22,103 nucleotides of DNA, taken from assembly GCA_900557555.1 (NCBI GenBank), contig USTH01000024.1, forward strand, positions 1 to 22,103, in the 5' to 3' direction. The notes beneath the pieces are model-generated. The model was not told the DNA's origin, ran no database searches, and was given only the letters and a program-made list of their open reading frames with translations. Positions 1-7,882 of the stretch are shown here, piece by piece. This DNA comes from an uncultured Prevotellaceae bacterium (lineage in GTDB: Bacteria; Bacteroidota; Bacteroidia; Bacteroidales; Bacteroidaceae). The translations under genes and the position numbers were made by a program. The first letter of the stretch is position 1; each line of letters begins with the position of its first letter.

Positions 1-775
1 CCTTGGATGTCCATGCGCTCTCGATATAGTAGTAGCCGTCTGTAACGGGGTTGACTGGAGTGGCTTTGGCGACATCGTAAGCGGCCCTGAGATTGTCAAT
101 GGCAGTGCGGTACTCCTGACGGGTGTTGGAACTTGTGATGGCTTTGGCTGCGGCCTGTGCGTTGAGGTATGCAGTCATGGGCGCTTCGGGCAGCTTGCCA
201 GGGTCAAGACCGATGTTGTCGACGCTGAGATCTGAGGTCTCGGCTAAGACGGAGGTCAGTTCATCTGCAATGTTGAAGTTCTTGTCACCGGAATAGATGT
301 TCATGGTCTGCCAGTCGCCGTTGTCTGGATATTCCTTACTCGAGATGTAGTATAGGTGGTTATAGCCGCCGAAACGTGCCAGGCGGAACCATGTGCCGTC
401 GGTATTGGAGTGGTGAATGAACACGGCATCGTTGCAACCGTACAGGTTTAAGTTGTTGTTTTCTTTTTGCTTGATTTCATCCTTTGTCAAGAATGCGAAA
501 GCGTATGCTTTGTCGGTGTCGTCAACCATGCGCTTGTCGCCAGGGTTGATGGAGTTTGGGTCGGTTGCGCCGAGGTATTTTCCTGATGTGAGGTCTTTGA
601 GGTAGTATGTCGGTTTGTCTGTATAGATGGCATCTGTAGTGCCGGTTGCCACAAGTTGCCAGATGTTTTTCTCAGACTTTCCATCATCGTTAATCATTAC
701 AGAGTTTCCGTTGTTTTCATCGGGGTAGGCCACAATGAATTTGTTGCGGTATGAGGGATGGGCAGTTTCAATCAT
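1..775 (-). CDS. Downstream half of a modular secreted protein (partial, off the left edge; frameshifted relative to the upstream half)
   Basis: This reading frame is open from an ATG at 775-773 to the edge of the window, about 258 codons, with no stop. Its ATG overlaps the TAA of the gene upstream (TAATG). It has no signal peptide of its own. Visible content: a beta-rich stretch starting MIETAHPSYRNKFIVAYPDE, then YYLKDLTSGKYLG (a 'xxGKYLG' strand motif shared with the giant protein at 2355-7619), then an Ala-rich helical stretch around LNAQAAAKAITSSNTRQEY, and finally a new module start, VTDGYYYIESAW. These are the same building blocks as in the upstream 302-aa frame. I infer that the two frames form one polypeptide, either broken or joined by slippage at the A7 run at 778-784. 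Independent translation by stop-start coupling is the alternative. No specific function can be assigned; a surface or secreted binding role is likely. Confidence 0.6.
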   Translation of the reverse strand, partial: MIETAHPSYRNKFIVAYPDENNGNSVMINDDGKSEKNIWQLVATGTTDAIYTDKPTYYLKDLTSGKYLGATDPNSINPGDKRMVDDTDKAYAFAFLTKDEIKQKENNNLNLYGCNDAVFIHHSNTDGTWFRLARFGGYNHLYYISSKEYPDNGDWQTMNIYSGDKNFNIADELTSVLAETSDLSVDNIGLDPGKLPEAPMTAYLNAQAAAKAITSSNTRQEYRTAIDNLRAAYDVAKATPVNPVTDGYYYIESAWTSK

Positions 776-1641
776 TATTTTTTTCCGTCGGCTATGGAGT
801 CAATGGTAAGGGTCCAATATTTATTTCCTCCGTCAACCCAAGGACATTTGTTGTAGAGCGTTTGCAGCTCGTCTGCTAAGTTGTAGTAATATGAGTTGTC
901 GGCTGACGGTGAGGTCTCTATGGCCGTTGCGACTTCGCCGAGTTTGTTTTCAAGTGCAGTCCTTCTGTCTGCCGTAAGAGCGGCATCCTTGTATGTGGGG
1001 TCTGACATGTCGTTGTAGATGGACAGGATTCTTGCGTGACATTTGGTGAGGCTGTCAATGCCTTCTACTGCATACATCTTGTTGGTGATTGAAGCTGATG
1101 GCTCTTCAAACCGATAGAGACTTCTCCAGCCGGCAGATTTGTTTTTGTCAATCCAGTTGAATGTGCCTCCATACGTGTTCCAGACCACGTTATTGGGGTC
1201 GGAGGGGTCAGAGGTGGAGATGTAGAAGCCTTGGAGGGCAGTGCCTTTGATGGTGAGTTCACCTTGCCTGACGTAGAGTGATACGGGGGTGTCGGATTTG
1301 TTGTTGTTGTCTTTGGCGTTACCTGCATATTTGCCTGTGGTGACATGCTGCATTGTATAGAGGCCGTCGCCGGTTTTCTTTACCAGAAAGACATCCTGCA
1401 TGGTCTGTGAGTTAGGGTCGTAGGGGTGGTTGGGCAGACGGGAGTTTGCCGGGTCAATGTAGATGCTGCGGTATTCTACAACTTCACTCGGATAAACAGT
1501 GTTCTGTGAGACGATGATGTAATACTTGCCGTCTTCGGGCAAGGTGGGTGGTTCGCCGGTTGTCGTCAAACTGTAGGCGGCAACAGATGTACATAGTCCG
1601 ATGATGGTCATCAGACATGTCAAAAGTTTTGAAGTTTTCAT
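775..1641 (-). CDS. Secreted modular protein, N-terminal half, ending at an A7 tract
   Basis: I chose the ATG at 1641 because it opens a clean signal peptide (MKTSKLLTCLMTIIGLCTSVAA, written here as MKTSKLLTCL then MTIIGLCTSVAA). The frame can extend 14 codons upstream to 1683, but that would place the start inside or very near the promoter box at 1685-1692. After the signal peptide comes one module beginning LPEDGKYYIIVSQ, with the strand motif YTMQHVTTGKYAG and a block WRSLYRFEEPS. A helical segment follows (about residues 195-275), and then a second module start, KYWTLTIDSIADGKK, directly before TAA. The second module is cut off after 15 residues and continues sensibly in the -1 frame as IMIETAHPSY. 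The family is not recognised by name; the layout matches modular Bacteroidales surface proteins. It lacks a lipobox cysteine. It is transcribed alone from the -7 box at 1685-1692. Confidence 0.75.
   Translation of the reverse strand: MKTSKLLTCLMTIIGLCTSVAAYSLTTTGEPPTLPEDGKYYIIVSQNTVYPSEVVEYRSIYIDPANSRLPNHPYDPNSQTMQDVFLVKKTGDGLYTMQHVTTGKYAGNAKDNNNKSDTPVSLYVRQGELTIKGTALQGFYISTSDPSDPNNVVWNTYGGTFNWIDKNKSAGWRSLYRFEEPSASITNKMYAVEGIDSLTKCHARILSIYNDMSDPTYKDAALTADRRTALENKLGEVATAIETSPSADNSYYYNLADELQTLYNKCPWVDGGNKYWTLTIDSIADGKK
778..784 (-). other. A7 slippery heptamer at the frame junction
   Basis: On the minus strand the junction reads GGAAAAAAATAATGATT. In the upstream frame this is GGA AAA AAA TAA (stop). 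Slipping back one base on A_AAA_AAA gives AAA AAA ATA ATG ATT, which continues in the downstream frame without a stop to the window edge. One extra A in the DNA would have the same effect. Seen directly: the heptamer, the stop and the open second frame. Whether this is programmed slippage, phase variation, a real mutation or a sequencing indel cannot be told from here. Confidence 0.6.
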
Positions 1642-1684
1642 GTGTTTATTGTGTATTTGTGTATAAAGTCTCCAATTCGACATC

Positions 1685-1692
1685 CAAAATTA
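1685..1692 (-). promoter_or_regulatory. Promoter -7 box upstream of the 1641 gene
   Basis: The minus strand reads TAATTTTG, matching the Bacteroidetes TAnnTTTG -7 box. It sits about 43 bases upstream of the chosen ATG. I see no good TTTG at the expected 19-base spacing, so the -33 half is weak or absent. Confidence 0.5.
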
Positions 1693-1750
1693 TAAAATTG
1701 TTGTGTGTCTGGTGGTGTCGGTTGCAATAAAACTGTAGCTGTTTCTCGTT

Positions 1751-1770
1751 TTGACAAAGTCATTTGTCAA
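1751..1770. promoter_or_regulatory. Perfect palindrome (8-bp arms), possible operator
   Basis: TTGACAAA-gtca-TTTGTCAA is a perfect 8-bp inverted repeat with a 4-base centre. It lies about 60-80 bases upstream of the -7 box of the 1641 gene, on AT-rich noncoding DNA. No U-tract follows on either strand, so it is not a good terminator. A regulator-binding site is the likelier reading, but this is inference. Confidence 0.35.
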
Positions 1771-1820
1771 TTAAGGATAATATTGCATTCAGTACGTGCA
1801 GGGCGCGTGTTAGGTTTTTT

Positions 1821-2009
1821 AACCCAAATCGGTCATTAGGTCGTAAATGACATCTATTTTGTTACTTCTTATTGCCTTTTGTTTTTTATAAGGCATCTGT
1901 TGCTTGTTTTTAGCTCAAAATAGCCCGCTATTATTCCCTAAAACGACAAGCAACATCTGCTCTTCTAAAAAATCAAAATCCAATAAGTCCTAACGACCGA
2001 ATTGGGTTT
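1821..2009 (-). repeat. Roughly 190-bp intergenic repeat element with terminal inverted repeats (left copy)
   Basis: The ends are inverted copies of each other: AACCCAAATCGGTCATTAGG at 1821-1840 and CCTAACGACCGAATTGGGTT at 1989-2008 (18 of 20 bases match when one is reverse-complemented). Inside lies a second perfect inverted pair, TGTTGCTTGT at 1899-1908 and ACAAGCAACA at 1946-1955, so the whole element could fold as a long hairpin or cruciform. A second copy, in inverse orientation, is at 21671-21860. It carries no reading frame worth naming. It could be a MITE, a REP/BIME-like element or a noncoding RNA. A partial duplicate of its edge (ctcttctaaaaaa block, 1960-1980) recurs at 2021-2040. 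Confidence 0.75.
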
Positions 2010-2028
2010 AACATAATCCACTCTTCTA

Positions 2029-2074
2029 AAAAACAAAAACGGCTGCGACCATCGGTGATGTATGGTCGCAGCCG
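2029..2074 (-). terminator. Rho-independent terminator behind the 60-aa peptide gene
   Basis: A perfect 12-bp stem, CGGCTGCGACCA (2040-2051) and TGGTCGCAGCCG (2063-2074), has an 11-base loop. On the minus strand it is followed by TTTTTGTTTTTT (complement of 2028-2039). It starts about 20 bases beyond the stop codon at 2094 and closes the minus-strand unit containing the giant protein and the peptide. Confidence 0.85.
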
Positions 2075-2093
2075 TGCGTTAGTTTGGCCAAGT

Positions 2094-2276
2094 TCAGAAC
2101 CAGGAGCCAGTGTTTTCTTCCTCATCGTTTGTGTCATCGGTGAGCGATGTGCCCCAAAATTCGCGTGAGCGTGCTTCGGCATCTGTTTCGCCCTTGATTG
2201 GAATGCTGGCGGCCATTATGCCGGCAGATTGCAGCCTGATGATTTCAAACGTTGGGGTAAAATATGTCTTTTTCAT
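2094..2276 (-). CDS. Short 60-aa peptide of a common unannotated Bacteroidales type
   Basis: I place the start at the ATG at 2276 (MKKTYFTPTFEIIRLQSAGI...), not at 2312, because the upstream codons lie inside a perfect hairpin at 2308-2345. The product has a basic start, a 'Y..P..E...L.....MAAS' segment (residues about 5-24), then an acidic, Trp-ending tail (DDTNDEEENTGSWF). Short proteins with this layout are frequent in Prevotella and Bacteroides and have no known function as far as I know. There is no convincing signal peptide. It lies 78 bases behind the giant surface protein gene and shares its terminator, so it is probably co-transcribed. The hairpin between them could set its level. 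Confidence 0.65.
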   Translation of the reverse strand: MKKTYFTPTFEIIRLQSAGIMAASIPIKGETDAEARSREFWGTSLTDDTNDEEENTGSWF

Positions 2277-2307
2277 TTTGTCAGTGTATGTTGAAAGGTT
2301 AGAGAGA

Positions 2308-2345
2308 GGCACGCCCTTTGAGTTGAACGCCGCAAAGGGCGTGCC
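2308..2345 (-). promoter_or_regulatory. Perfect 13-bp hairpin between the giant gene and the small peptide gene
   Basis: GGCACGCCCTTTG (2308-2320) pairs perfectly with CAAAGGGCGTGCC (2333-2345) across a 12-base loop. It begins 9 bases after the giant gene's stop. On the minus strand it is followed by CTCTCTAACC, which is not a U-tract, so it is a poor classical terminator. An RNA-stabilising 3' hairpin, a processing site or an attenuator are possible. Confidence 0.6.
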
Positions 2346-2354
2346 ATATAGTGT

Positions 2355-5300
2355 CTATTTCTTTATCTTAATGCCGTTGACAATGTATATGCCCTTTGGC
2401 AGCCCCTGAAGTGCAGTCATGGCATCCACCTGTTTGCGAACGACCTTGCCATCCATGGTGCATACGTCAACCTGTGCGGTCTGTCCGTTGATAGCGTCAC
2501 CAGAGGCAATACCTGTCAAATCGTTGTTGATAACAATAGTGAAGGTGTTGGAGCCGACTACTGGGTCAAGGAATGCGCGGAAGGCCGGAATATATGCTTG
2601 GTCGGTAGCTGTGGCAAAGGCTGTGCCGTCGGCGTTGATGATGAGTTTGCCTGTGGCTTCGCCGGCAGGAATCATTGTGTATGTGCCCTTGAGCTGTCCG
2701 TTGGTCTGAGGTTCTGCCGTGATGTTGGCGTTGGAGGCCTCAAAGGTGACGGTTTCAGCGGCAGTCTTATAGATAAACGGTGTGTTGGCGGCGATTATTT
2801 CACCAGCGTTTATCTGGTCAAACCTGATTTCTGAGCCGTTGACAACTGCATTGCCGAGTGCTGTCATGCCCTCTGGTACGTTGATGGCGTAGGGAAGCAC
2901 AGCAGTATACCAGCCCTTACCATCGAGTCCGGTCTTACTGTAGGATGCCGCGGTGGCAGTGAACGGTGTAGCGGGCGCAAAGTCGGCCTTGTCAGTGAGG
3001 ACAAGCTGTGCGCATGTGCCGCCAATTATGAAGTTGCCGGCCTCTTGTGTGTAGGTGTCAGGCAGATAATATACAGCGTTTTTGCTGACGCTTGGAATGG
3101 TGATGTCGCTCGGAGTGAGGCCATCCAACTGCAGACCGGTAAGGTCTATGCTTGTGATGCCATCGTCAACAAGAGTTGCCTTTGCAAGAGCATAGACTTG
3201 TGTGGTCATCTCGCCCTCGTAGTTTACCGTGGCTTTGCCATCGGCAACGGTTGTTTCAGGTACGATGGCAGGGTCTACCGGACGGAACGCCCATGCCACC
3301 ATCCATGCGGAGGTGCCAGTGTTCACACTTGCGATGTTGCCAATCTGGTAAGCCTTGCCTGTGCTACACTGCATGCTGTTAGCATTGTCATCGGTCATTA
3401 CGAACGAGCATGAGCGTGCAGCCTTGGTCTTTTCTGCATTGTGATACCAAAAGAAAGGACTGCCCGTGGTGATGTTGAGCGATGTGCGTTCGGTGGTGAA
3501 CTCCCATTTTCCTTTGTCGTTGAGTTTGCCGAGATACTTGCCGCTATTTGCGTTGCGCAGAGTAATCTTGCCGTTAGCCTTGTCGTAGTCTACATAGAAT
3601 ATCTGGTCAAGGTTGCCAGCCTCGTAAGGTCTCTTGTATGCGGCATCGGGGTTGTCGGTGTTGCATCCGTATTGAAGTGCGAAGCCACCAGGTACGTTGT
3701 TGGTGTCGTCACCGTATTCTGCGATAATTTGGTAGAAACCGCTGGTGAGCGGGTTGCTCTTAGCCTCTACCACAGCCTGTGCATCGGTGAGAGCCTTGAC
3801 TTCTGCGGTCAGTTGGCTGAGTTTCTTGCCTCCCTTGAATGCGTTGTCGACAACGGCGTAGGCTGCCTTGAGTGCGTCGAGTGCTTCCTTGGAAGTTGCC
3901 AGCCCGTCAATGGATGTCTTTTCGTTGCCGAGCAAGAACGAACGATTGCCTGTGTTGTCGTGGTGGTCGGCAGGAGTTATGGCAGAGTTGATAGTGTTGT
4001 TTGCAGATGAAAGAATCTCTGACAACTGTGCTATTTCAGGGTCGCTGATATATTCCTGATAGTATTTGTCGGCCGGGCGGAACATCCAGGCGCGCTTCCA
4101 TGCATATGCAGATGTAGATGTTGTTGTCAGTGCGGTGCCTGTATTGTTTGTGCCATAGGTGATGAACTGGTCATTGATGTTAAGGCCGAAGCAGTGGGCG
4201 TGCTTTGTGGAACTGAAGAAGTCGTTGCCAACGAAAGTAGTATAGTTCCATACTGCTTCATTGTCTTGGTATTCCCATGCAGTGCCGTTCATTTTGCCAA
4301 GGTACTTGCCTGTGGCCATGTTCTTGATGGTTAAGGTCTGCGGAACTTCTCCGAGTTCGGCATCGGTTGTGGTGGACTTGACAGTTACTTCGAACATGAA
4401 AGCAGGACTTAACTCTACGAGAGGTTTCTTCCATGCTGCATTGTCCTGATAAGTCATGGCCTGAGTGTTTTTGTTGCCCTGGTCATCACCGTAGCGCGGT
4501 ATGAGGAAATAGATGCCTGTGGTGAGGGGTTCCCACTTCTTGTTGACCTGAGCCATTGCTGCATCGACAGCGGCTTTGTTGGCTTCGGTGCGGTCAGCGT
4601 CATATTCGTTCCATGCAGTCTGGAGTGCGTCGAGACGATCTTGGGTGGTCTCTACACCAGCCACGGCAGTGCGTTCGGTGCCGTCAATCCATGTGTTGGA
4701 GCCGAGGTCAGCATCCTGCTTGGCAGTAGGAGTGGCGAGTGCAGCGAGCACTGTGTTCTTATAGTCGTTGTATGCCTTGTTGTCAAGATACTCTTGATAG
4801 TATTTGTCGGCAGGACGGAACATCCATGAGCGGTTCCACGGGTATCCGCCCGATGTGGTTACTTCGCAGCCACCAGAGTTGTTGTTTCCGTTGAACTTCT
4901 CACCAGTTGGTGTCTGGAGCTGGAAGCGGTGTGCCTGCTTGGTGGAGCCTTGTGTGTTTTTCTCCGGCCATGTGATGGTAACCGGGGTGTCGGAGAACAC
5001 GTTTTTGCCGTCAGCTACGCCACCGAGATATTTGCCAGAGGCAATGTTTTTGATAGTTGCAGATGTCGGGATGTTGCAGCCGTCAGCATCGGTCTCCCAT
5101 GTGAGCACCTTGACTTCAAACATCTGTTTGGGCTCGGTGTTGACGAGAGGACGCTTGTAGAGTTTTTCACCGTCTTCGCCGTATTTCAGAGCCTGTGCTG
5201 CATTAGGTGCGTCATCGGCAAAGCCGTTGATGACGAAGTAGATGCCGTCGGTGAGCGGTGCCCATTTTTTGTCGCAAACAGCCTTGGCGGCTTCTGCAGC

Positions 5301-7619
5301 CTGTACGGCTTCATTGATATCAGTTTCGGTGGAGGCGGTGTTGTTGAGCACTTCTTCCAAATGAGCGATAGCGTTTTCGAATGCGTCTATCTGCTCTTGT
5401 GTACACTCGTAACCCTTTTGTGAAGTTCTTTCTGTTCCGTCAACGAAGTAGTGTGACTTGAGTCCGTGATTGTTGTCGGTGCCTGCATAGTAGTCGCCGT
5501 CTTGAATGGATGTCTTGTATGTTGCGAGAGCAGCTTTGTAACTTTCGAGAGCGATCTTGCTCTTTTCGGCAGCTATAATATTGTTAAAAGCGTTTTGATT
5601 GACAAAGTCTTGCGAAACCTTATGGATGAACCATTGGTTGACCCCATAGCTCCTTGCTTCTGTAGTGTTTCCCCATATGCGGAGGTTGCCTTCAGCGTTA
5701 GCTGAGCCATTGTGACTGTCTGCAAGGGAGTAAGCATATGTTACAGAGTACATGGCGAATTTGCCACTGCCATCGACTATTGGCACGAACTTCTGCGTGG
5801 TGGTGGCAGAGGCGCTTGTCACTACGTTGCATGCGTAGGAACCTGTTCCCTTGTTGATGTAGGTTTTGGTTGTCGGGTTGAAAGCATACCAACCGTCTGA
5901 ACCTTCGAAGAAATAGTAAACCTGTGATGGTTCGTTGCGGTCGAATGCTTTCCATTTTACAATGCCACCGTCATTGTAGAGTGCATTCTTGTCCTCATAG
6001 TTGTATGGGCCGCCACTGTGGCCTGGACCGTTGCCCGCAGAGGTAATATAGTAGTATCCCTCAGTGATGGTGTTGGGAGTCTGGTCTAAGGTCAGAGCCT
6101 CAAGGGCTGTGCAGGCTGCCTCTTTTTCTTCAACTGTGCCGCTTGCCAGAGCTTTCTGAGCGTCGCTGATGGTCTTGTTGTATGAATTGAGTTTGTCTGA
6201 TTCGCAATACCTGTTTGGGTCTTCCGATGGTTCGATAGCCTTCTTGTTTTCCAACAAAGATGCGAGTTTTATGTCAACACTCAGTTTTACAGGGCGCAAC
6301 TGCCATGTCCACTCTGCGTAAGCGACGTTTCCCCCTGAAAGTGTTTCACCGTTGTAAGCAAAAACGGTGGAGGGACCGTCAGAGGTTCCCTCTGCATTAC
6401 CTTGCGGACACATAGTCCAAAAGGCTTTGTTTTCTTCCGCATCCAGCACGTTCTTGATATAGCAAGAGCCTGTGCCTGGATAGAAATTGAATATTGTCGT
6501 GGATGTCGGTGTTGCTGCCGCATCAAAAGCGTTGCAAAAGCCCTTGGCACCGTTGACGTAGAGGTCGTTTTCGGAGCTTTGTATGTTCCATTTGTCCCCG
6601 TTGGAGGTTATCTTGAAGATGAATTTTGCATTGTTTTCCTCGTATTTGCCCCAATAGACTTTATTGTCGACGCTATTGATATACATAGCCTTTTCCTCTT
6701 TGCCGTTGGCGGCAATCTTGCTGTTGTCGCAAATGATGGCGTAGTAGCCTTCGGTAAGTGGAGTTACGGCCAGAGACAAGTAAGCGTTGGCAATGCCGTT
6801 TACTGCGGTGTTGATTTGCTCCTGTGTGGCGGAGGCTGCTGAGGCAACGGTTTTTGCCTCGTTGATTTTGTCGTTGTAGGCTGTTGCTGATGCTACGGTG
6901 TAGTATCCCGGTGCGTCTTTAAGAATTAACTGCTCAGAGCCAAAGTCGGTGATTGTCTTATTCAGTTCCTCGAGTGTGTAGTCCCTGGCCATGTCGCAGC
7001 GGAGGGCGCTCATGTAGCCGGCGATGTTGGACGATTTGTAGTCTTTAAAGTATATCGGGTAGGTGTGTAATGTAGGGCTTGATGTAAAGAGGTAGCCAGC
7101 TCTGTCTTTAGGGAGCGGACAGGTGAAATAAACGTCTTTAATCTTGGATTGATAGAAAACCCCCTGATGCAAATTGTTAACAGAGGCACCAACGTAGACC
7201 GTTGCCATATTTTCGTTGCGACTGAGACAATCGTAGTTCAGCGTTGTTACATTGTCAGGAATGGTGATGGTCGTTATTTTTGTGCTTGCAATAGAGAGTC
7301 GCCCCAATGATGTAATGGTGTTGGGAAGCTGTATGCTTGTAATTGTGGAGTAAGCGAAAGCACTGTCTCCGATGGCGGTCACGGTGCATACTGTGCCACC
7401 TGTTGTGATGGACTGTGGAATGACGATGTCACCCGTGTAGGGGTTCCCCTCTGATTCGGTCGGGGTGGAATTGATAGGGTAGGTTACGGTGGCAATTATT
7501 CCGTTGATGTTGTAATAAATGCCATCAACCTCAACTTTGTCTGCCCACAGCTGCGGACAAACACACCACCCTAACAGCGTAAGCAGAAGGGTGGACAATG
7601 AGAGTTTCCTGTGTTTCAT
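2355..7619 (-). CDS. Giant secreted protein: BspA-type leucine-rich repeats plus five repeated beta/helix modules (1754 aa)
   Basis: The start at 7619 gives a signal peptide (MKHRKLSLSTLL then LTLLGWCVCPQLWA); the upstream in-frame ATG at 7697 overlaps the likely -7 box. Residues about 28-190 are BspA-type leucine-rich repeats (IGDSAFAYSTITSIQLPNTI, TTITIPDNVTTL). Five modules follow, each starting 'xxT.G.Y.I': near 286 (LTEGYYAIICD), 517 (ITEGYYYITSA), 787 (PLTDGIYFVIN), 1030 (PLTTGIYFLIP) and 1289 (PLTSGFYQIIA). The last three share GKYLG strands, a W-x-FRP block and helical linkers with a DGTERT-like motif. Residues about 1455-1715 are beta-rich, and the C-terminus is a tail (MDGKVV...LPKGIYIVNG). 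The protein is probably a surface or secreted binding protein; the modules resemble beta-trefoil-like binding units alternating with FIVAR-like helices, but that assignment is by eye. There is no enzyme motif and no lipobox. Confidence 0.85.
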   Translation of the reverse strand: MKHRKLSLSTLLLTLLGWCVCPQLWADKVEVDGIYYNINGIIATVTYPINSTPTESEGNPYTGDIVIPQSITTGGTVCTVTAIGDSAFAYSTITSIQLPNTITSLGRLSIASTKITTITIPDNVTTLNYDCLSRNENMATVYVGASVNNLHQGVFYQSKIKDVYFTCPLPKDRAGYLFTSSPTLHTYPIYFKDYKSSNIAGYMSALRCDMARDYTLEELNKTITDFGSEQLILKDAPGYYTVASATAYNDKINEAKTVASAASATQEQINTAVNGIANAYLSLAVTPLTEGYYAIICDNSKIAANGKEEKAMYINSVDNKVYWGKYEENNAKFIFKITSNGDKWNIQSSENDLYVNGAKGFCNAFDAAATPTSTTIFNFYPGTGSCYIKNVLDAEENKAFWTMCPQGNAEGTSDGPSTVFAYNGETLSGGNVAYAEWTWQLRPVKLSVDIKLASLLENKKAIEPSEDPNRYCESDKLNSYNKTISDAQKALASGTVEEKEAACTALEALTLDQTPNTITEGYYYITSAGNGPGHSGGPYNYEDKNALYNDGGIVKWKAFDRNEPSQVYYFFEGSDGWYAFNPTTKTYINKGTGSYACNVVTSASATTTQKFVPIVDGSGKFAMYSVTYAYSLADSHNGSANAEGNLRIWGNTTEARSYGVNQWFIHKVSQDFVNQNAFNNIIAAEKSKIALESYKAALATYKTSIQDGDYYAGTDNNHGLKSHYFVDGTERTSQKGYECTQEQIDAFENAIAHLEEVLNNTASTETDINEAVQAAEAAKAVCDKKWAPLTDGIYFVINGFADDAPNAAQALKYGEDGEKLYKRPLVNTEPKQMFEVKVLTWETDADGCNIPTSATIKNIASGKYLGGVADGKNVFSDTPVTITWPEKNTQGSTKQAHRFQLQTPTGEKFNGNNNSGGCEVTTSGGYPWNRSWMFRPADKYYQEYLDNKAYNDYKNTVLAALATPTAKQDADLGSNTWIDGTERTAVAGVETTQDRLDALQTAWNEYDADRTEANKAAVDAAMAQVNKKWEPLTTGIYFLIPRYGDDQGNKNTQAMTYQDNAAWKKPLVELSPAFMFEVTVKSTTTDAELGEVPQTLTIKNMATGKYLGKMNGTAWEYQDNEAVWNYTTFVGNDFFSSTKHAHCFGLNINDQFITYGTNNTGTALTTTSTSAYAWKRAWMFRPADKYYQEYISDPEIAQLSEILSSANNTINSAITPADHHDNTGNRSFLLGNEKTSIDGLATSKEALDALKAAYAVVDNAFKGGKKLSQLTAEVKALTDAQAVVEAKSNPLTSGFYQIIAEYGDDTNNVPGGFALQYGCNTDNPDAAYKRPYEAGNLDQIFYVDYDKANGKITLRNANSGKYLGKLNDKGKWEFTTERTSLNITTGSPFFWYHNAEKTKAARSCSFVMTDDNANSMQCSTGKAYQIGNIASVNTGTSAWMVAWAFRPVDPAIVPETTVADGKATVNYEGEMTTQVYALAKATLVDDGITSIDLTGLQLDGLTPSDITIPSVSKNAVYYLPDTYTQEAGNFIIGGTCAQLVLTDKADFAPATPFTATAASYSKTGLDGKGWYTAVLPYAINVPEGMTALGNAVVNGSEIRFDQINAGEIIAANTPFIYKTAAETVTFEASNANITAEPQTNGQLKGTYTMIPAGEATGKLIINADGTAFATATDQAYIPAFRAFLDPVVGSNTFTIVINNDLTGIASGDAINGQTAQVDVCTMDGKVVRKQVDAMTALQGLPKGIYIVNGIKIKK
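4053..4831 (-). repeat. Near-identical DNA segments inside the giant gene (tandem module duplication)
   Basis: The segments around 4053-4090 and 4791-4830 are nearly identical at DNA level (shared runs: gatagtatttgtcgg and cggaacatccatg/cggaacatccagg). Both encode W-MFRPADKYYQEY at the end of modules 3 and 4. Spacing is about 740 bases, that is one module of roughly 245 codons. The similarity in an otherwise diverged pair suggests recent duplication or gene conversion. Confidence 0.6.
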
Positions 7620-7694
7620 TTTGTTTGTTTTGTTTATTGTAAGTGATTGTGTTGTTGCTGGACTGTTCTGAACAGTTGTATGTTGTTTTGGGTT

Positions 7695-7702
7695 CAAAAA
7701 TA
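7695..7702 (-). promoter_or_regulatory. Promoter -7 box of the giant gene
   Basis: The minus strand reads TATTTTTG (TAnnTTTG type), which would give a leader of about 70 bases, A- and C-rich without a Shine-Dalgarno. No clear TTTG lies 19 bases further upstream. The region 7703-7882 is AT-rich and I see no gene in it. Confidence 0.45.
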
Positions 7703-7882
7703 CTAAAAAATCTGAATAACCATGATATTTTAGTCTTAAAATGTTAATAAAACTCCTTTTTAGCTGAAAAAAGTTGTAATGTTGTGAATATATTCGTTGG
7801 TGTGGCCCCTTTTTTGTCAGGCGCCATTTTGCGGTTTTGTTTTCTATTTTTGGTAACTCGGAGTGCGACGGGTAGCGAGACG

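Noticed and set aside
2308..2345. Rho-independent terminator between the giant gene and the small peptide gene
   Set aside because: The stem is strong, but the following minus-strand sequence is CTCTCTAACC without a T-run, so I list it as a regulatory hairpin instead.
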